From positions 1 to 8,422 of the forward strand of contig DVGY01000021.1 in assembly GCA_018712465.1 (NCBI GenBank): DNA of 8,422 nucleotides, in the 5' to 3' direction. The stretch is from Candidatus Egerieicola pullicola (lineage in GTDB: Bacteria; Bacillota; Clostridia; Oscillospirales; Ruminococcaceae). A program made the translations under genes and the position numbers. Within the stretch, counting starts at the first letter, position 1; every line of letters begins with the position of its first letter. This document shows positions 5,921 to 8,422 of the stretch, piece by piece. The notes under the pieces are model-generated. The model did not search any database and was not told the DNA's origin. It was given only the letters and a program-made list of their open reading frames with translations.

Positions 5921-5968
5921 GGAAGGAACAGTGTGAGCGTTTATACTCAAGGCGGGGCGGTTGAATGA
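5921..5968 (+). promoter_or_regulatory. Candidate 11-codon leader ORF (GTG 5933) coupled to the MATE gene
   Basis: Directly after the flavoprotein stop, GGAAGGAA (5921-5928) is a good ribosome binding site. It serves a GTG at 5933 that encodes MSVYTQGGAVE and stops at TGA 5966-5968. This stop overlaps the MATE start as ATGA (5965-5968), the classic arrangement for translational coupling. The MATE start itself has only a GGCGGGGCGG stretch (5951-5960) before it, a poor Shine-Dalgarno match. The ORF is too short to judge by codon use and could be accidental. Confidence 0.35.
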
Positions 5969-7335
5969 AGTTGTCCCGTCTGCATTGGAAAAATACCTAT
6001 TCCAGCGGCCTGTTAAAAACCCTGGTGGTGCTGTCCATCCCCACCATTGTGGAGGAAGTGCTGGCTACCTTGCTGCAATATGTGGATACTGCTATGGTGG
6101 GACAGCTGGGGGAGCAGGCCACCGCATCGGTGAGCATCACCACCACCATTACCTGGCTGTTCAACAGCATTCCCGGCGCCATTGGCACTGCAGTCCTGAT
6201 CCTCATTGCCAAAGCCGCTGGGGCAGGGGACCGGGAACAGGTAAAAAAGCTGGCTCAGCAGGCTCTGTTTCTTTCCGTGGTATCCGGGGTGCTGTTGGGT
6301 GCGGCATCGGTGGGGATCAGCCCTTTCGTGCCCGGGTGGATGGGAGCGGAACCTGCCATTCAGGAGGAGGCTTCCCGATATTACTTCATCGTCAGTCTGC
6401 CTATGGTGTTCCGAGCGGCCAGCACCATTTTGGGTGCGGCTCTTCGGGCCATTCAGGACACCCGCACCCCCATGCTCATCAGCGTGGCGGCCAACGGGCT
6501 GAATATTATCCTTAACTCCCTGTTAATCTATGGAGCAGGGCTGGGGGTAGCAGGAGCCGCCATTGCTTCTGCCATCTCCTATACCCTGTCCGGGATTTTG
6601 ATGTTTGTGTTTTTCCGGAAAAAGGGGATGTTTTCCTTTTGGTGGCGGGAATTTTCGGTGGAAAAAGGACTGCTCCGGGAATGCTTTACGGTGGGCGCTC
6701 CGGTGCTGGGTACTAGCCTGGTGTCCTGTTTTGGTTATGTGGTGTTTGCCAGTTTGGTGTCCGGTATGGGCACCACCGTCTTCGCCGCTCACTCCATTGC
6801 CGTCACTGCGGAAACGATCTTTTACGTGCCTGGCTACGGCCTGCGCACCGCCACCTCCGCCCTTATCGGCAATGCCAGGGGGGAGCGGGATCTGCGCAAA
6901 CTGAAAACGGTGGCTAAACTCAGCGTGGGGCTGACTCTGGTGCTGATGTGTATCAGCGGTCTGGCCTTGTTTTTGGGGGCCAATCCCTTGATGCGAATCT
7001 TTTCTCCAGTGGAAGAGGTGGTTCGCCTGGGAGGGGAAATGCTTCAGCTGGTGGCCCTGTCGGAGCCTTTCTTTGGCTTGATGGTAGTGTTGGAGGGTGT
7101 GTTTTACGGCTTGGGCCGCACCCGCTATGCCTTTGTGGTGGAAACCATTGGAATGTGGGGCGTGCGGATTCTTCTTACCTTTTTCTGCGTCCAGGTCTGG
7201 GGACTGGGACTGCGGGAGGTGTGGTACTGCATGATTGCCGACAACGTCTGCAAAGCCATTCTGCTGTTGATTCCCTTTTTACGAAAATCCGCTTGGCGGG
7301 AAGAGAAGCTGCTGGGAAAAGAAATACAGAAATAA
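5965..7335 (+). CDS. MATE family efflux transporter
   Basis: This encodes a polytopic inner-membrane protein of 456 residues, the usual MATE length. It has about twelve hydrophobic segments spread from residue 17 to 440. The two-fold internal repeat of the family is visible: GAIGTAVLILIAKAAGAGDREQVKK (71-95) corresponds to GLRTATSALIGNARGERDLRKLK (292-314). IPTIVEEVLATLLQYVDTAMVGQLG (25-49) is the typical first-helix region, with a proline and an acidic residue. MATE proteins export drugs, dyes or metabolites using a Na+ or H+ gradient; neither substrate nor coupling ion can be told here. ATG 5965 fits the family N-terminus. Its own ribosome site is weak, and a short upstream ORF overlapping it may provide ribosomes. 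The gene follows the flavoprotein by 44 bases without a terminator and ends just before a strong one, so the two are probably co-transcribed. Confidence 0.95.
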   Translation: MKLSRLHWKNTYSSGLLKTLVVLSIPTIVEEVLATLLQYVDTAMVGQLGEQATASVSITTTITWLFNSIPGAIGTAVLILIAKAAGAGDREQVKKLAQQALFLSVVSGVLLGAASVGISPFVPGWMGAEPAIQEEASRYYFIVSLPMVFRAASTILGAALRAIQDTRTPMLISVAANGLNIILNSLLIYGAGLGVAGAAIASAISYTLSGILMFVFFRKKGMFSFWWREFSVEKGLLRECFTVGAPVLGTSLVSCFGYVVFASLVSGMGTTVFAAHSIAVTAETIFYVPGYGLRTATSALIGNARGERDLRKLKTVAKLSVGLTLVLMCISGLALFLGANPLMRIFSPVEEVVRLGGEMLQLVALSEPFFGLMVVLEGVFYGLGRTRYAFVVETIGMWGVRILLTFFCVQVWGLGLREVWYCMIADNVCKAILLLIPFLRKSAWREEKLLGKEIQK

Positions 7336-7378
7336 AGAAATCCGAACCTGTTGGATGTTTGCAGGTTCGGATTTTTTC
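7336..7378. terminator. Bidirectional intrinsic terminator between the MATE and glgA genes
   Basis: A perfect 13-bp stem, AAATCCGAACCTG (7338-7350) with CAGGTTCGGATTT (7362-7374), has an 11-base loop. On the plus strand it ends in T6 then CTTT. On the minus strand it ends in TTTCTTTATTT. It sits between two convergent genes, right after the MATE stop and about 65 bases beyond the glgA stop, and can serve both. The remaining bases to 7443 hold nothing else I can identify. Confidence 0.93.
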
Positions 7379-7443
7379 TTTGACGGCGAAAATACCGTTA
7401 TGCTTTTTGTGTCAACGGCAGAACATCTGCTTATGCTTGACAG

Positions 7444-8422
7444 TTACCACTGGGTCAGTTCCATGTACAGATCCTTGTACTGTCTTGCGGAGTTCCCCCA
7501 GGAGACGTCTTTTGCCATATCCCGCTGGACCACTTCATCCCAGTGATAGCGGTTAGTGAAGTAGACGGTCTTGGCCCGGTTGATGGCATCCAGCAGCAGA
7601 CCGGCGTCGTAGCGGTCAAAGGTGAAGCCGTTGCCGTCCCCGGTGAAGTTGTTGTAGGGCTCTACGGTGTCCTTCAAACCGCCGGTTTCCCGGACGATGG
7701 GCAGGGTGCCGTAGTGCATGGCATTGAGCTGGGTCAAGCCGCAGGGCTCAAAGCGGGAGGGTACCAGCAGTGCGTCGGCTCCGGCGTAGATGCGGTGAGC
7801 TCTGGCTTCGTCGTATTGGATGCAGGCGCTGAAAGTGCCCTTGTGGGTGTTTTCGTAATAACGGAAGGTGTCCTCATACTGCTTGTCGCCGGTTCCCAAC
7901 ACCACTACCTGGGTGTTGCCGTCCAGGACCTGAGGAATGATGGAGCTGACCAGGTCCAGGCCTTTCTGATTGGTGAGACGGGAGATCAAGCCGATCACAA
8001 ACTTGCCTTCGTCTTCTTCCAAGCCCAGTTCTTTTTGCAGGGCCAGTTTGTTTTCCATCTTGTGGTCCAGCACGTTGCCCAGGCCGTAGTTCACCGCCAA
8101 AGCAGGGTCGGTTTCCGGGTTCCACATGCCGTAGTCGATGCCGTTGACAATTCCTCTCAGCTTGCCGCTGTGGTAACGCAGATGGTTTTCCAGATGCTCG
8201 CCGTATTCGCTGGTTTGAATTTCTTGGGCATAAGTATAGCTGACGGTGGTGATGCGGTCTGCGTAGGCCAGGCCGCCCTTGAGCATATTGGCATCTTCAT
8301 AATCCTGTTTCAGTGCGCCCATGTTGAATACATAGTCGGGCAGGCCGGACCAATACTGAATGGTGGGAATGTTGTAGATGCCCTGGAAGCGGAGATTGTG
8401 AATGGTGAGAATGGACTTGGCG
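7444..8422 (-). CDS. glgA: Glycogen synthase (ADP-glucose type, GT5), C-terminal 325 residues
   Basis: The frame is open to the right edge of the window, so the N-terminal part (roughly 150 residues, with the ADP-glucose-binding KxGGL motif) lies outside. An internal ATG at 8322 is not the start, because coding continues upstream with AKSILTIHNLRFQGIY, the conserved HNLxxQG region of GlgA. Further signatures in order are KGGLAYADRITTVSYTYAQEI, LRGIVNGIDYGMWNPETD, the GT-B second-domain opening GLISRLTNQKGLDL, and the nucleotide-sugar site SRFEPCGLTQLNAMHYGTLPIVRETGGLKDTV. The protein ends at ...YKDLYMELTQW, a normal C-terminus. The cytosolic enzyme transfers glucose from ADP-glucose to the growing alpha-1,4-glucan. 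Upstream neighbours (often glgC/glgD in clostridia) are not visible. The gene converges on the MATE gene with a shared terminator between them. Confidence 0.96.
   Translation of the reverse strand, partial: AKSILTIHNLRFQGIYNIPTIQYWSGLPDYVFNMGALKQDYEDANMLKGGLAYADRITTVSYTYAQEIQTSEYGEHLENHLRYHSGKLRGIVNGIDYGMWNPETDPALAVNYGLGNVLDHKMENKLALQKELGLEEDEGKFVIGLISRLTNQKGLDLVSSIIPQVLDGNTQVVVLGTGDKQYEDTFRYYENTHKGTFSACIQYDEARAHRIYAGADALLVPSRFEPCGLTQLNAMHYGTLPIVRETGGLKDTVEPYNNFTGDGNGFTFDRYDAGLLLDAINRAKTVYFTNRYHWDEVVQRDMAKDVSWGNSARQYKDLYMELTQW

Noticed and set aside
5961..6515. Open frame on the plus strand with long His/Gly runs
   Set aside because: It overlaps the MATE gene in another frame; the low-complexity translation reflects shifted reading of membrane-protein codons.
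6948..7556. Plus-strand open frame running across the MATE end and into the glgA end
   Set aside because: It overlaps the MATE gene out of frame, crosses a strong terminator and is antisense to glgA, without family character.
8320..8322. ATG at 8322 (minus) as the glgA start
   Set aside because: The frame continues upstream to the window edge with conserved GlgA sequence (TIHNLRFQG), so this methionine is internal.

Overview
The window looks like chromosomal DNA from a Gram-positive, probably gut-associated clostridial bacterium (order Oscillospirales / Ruminococcaceae-like is my best guess). The reasons are purine-rich Shine-Dalgarno sites, short intergenic gaps, T-tailed hairpin terminators, a DUF4015-type putative glycoside hydrolase, a TIGR04076-type protein and Firmicutes-type glycogen enzymes. 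This placement rests on protein character only, as no rRNA or other marker gene is present. No mobile element, CRISPR array, tRNA or rRNA was seen.

Layout: (1) 2-1471, plus strand: the 3' part of a membrane-anchored DUF4015-like protein, then a short predicted lipoprotein of unknown function, ending in a modest hairpin near 1495-1534. (2) 1624-3342: a complete alpha-phosphohexomutase (PgcA-like phosphoglucomutase) with a 9-bp leader hairpin before it and a strong terminator after it. (3) 3479-4772: two tandem paralogues, each with one N-terminal membrane segment, a Ser/Pro-rich low-complexity region and one Big_2 (bacterial Ig-like) domain. (4) 4823-5182: a 119-residue TIGR04076-family protein. 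(5) 5198-5920: a candidate promoter, a long leader hairpin, and a flavodoxin-fold protein with a CX2CX2CX5C motif. (6) 5933-7335: a possible 11-codon leader ORF overlapping the start of a MATE-family multidrug/cation antiporter, closed by a strong bidirectional terminator. (7) 7444-8422, minus strand: the C-terminal two thirds of glycogen synthase GlgA, converging on the MATE gene.

How the genes may work together: the phosphoglucomutase (glucose-6-P to glucose-1-P) and GlgA (ADP-glucose to glycogen) belong to the same storage pathway, but they are on opposite strands and separated by unrelated genes. The flavoprotein and MATE genes are close and co-directional and could form a redox/efflux unit; this is inference. 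The two Big_2 proteins and the first two genes are probably all exported or surface-exposed.

The window is mostly ordinary housekeeping and surface-protein territory. I see no clear new multi-gene system. The most interesting signals are the tandem Big_2 pair with different low-complexity regions, the terminator-like leader between the flavoprotein promoter and its gene, and the small ORF that may be translationally coupled to the MATE gene.
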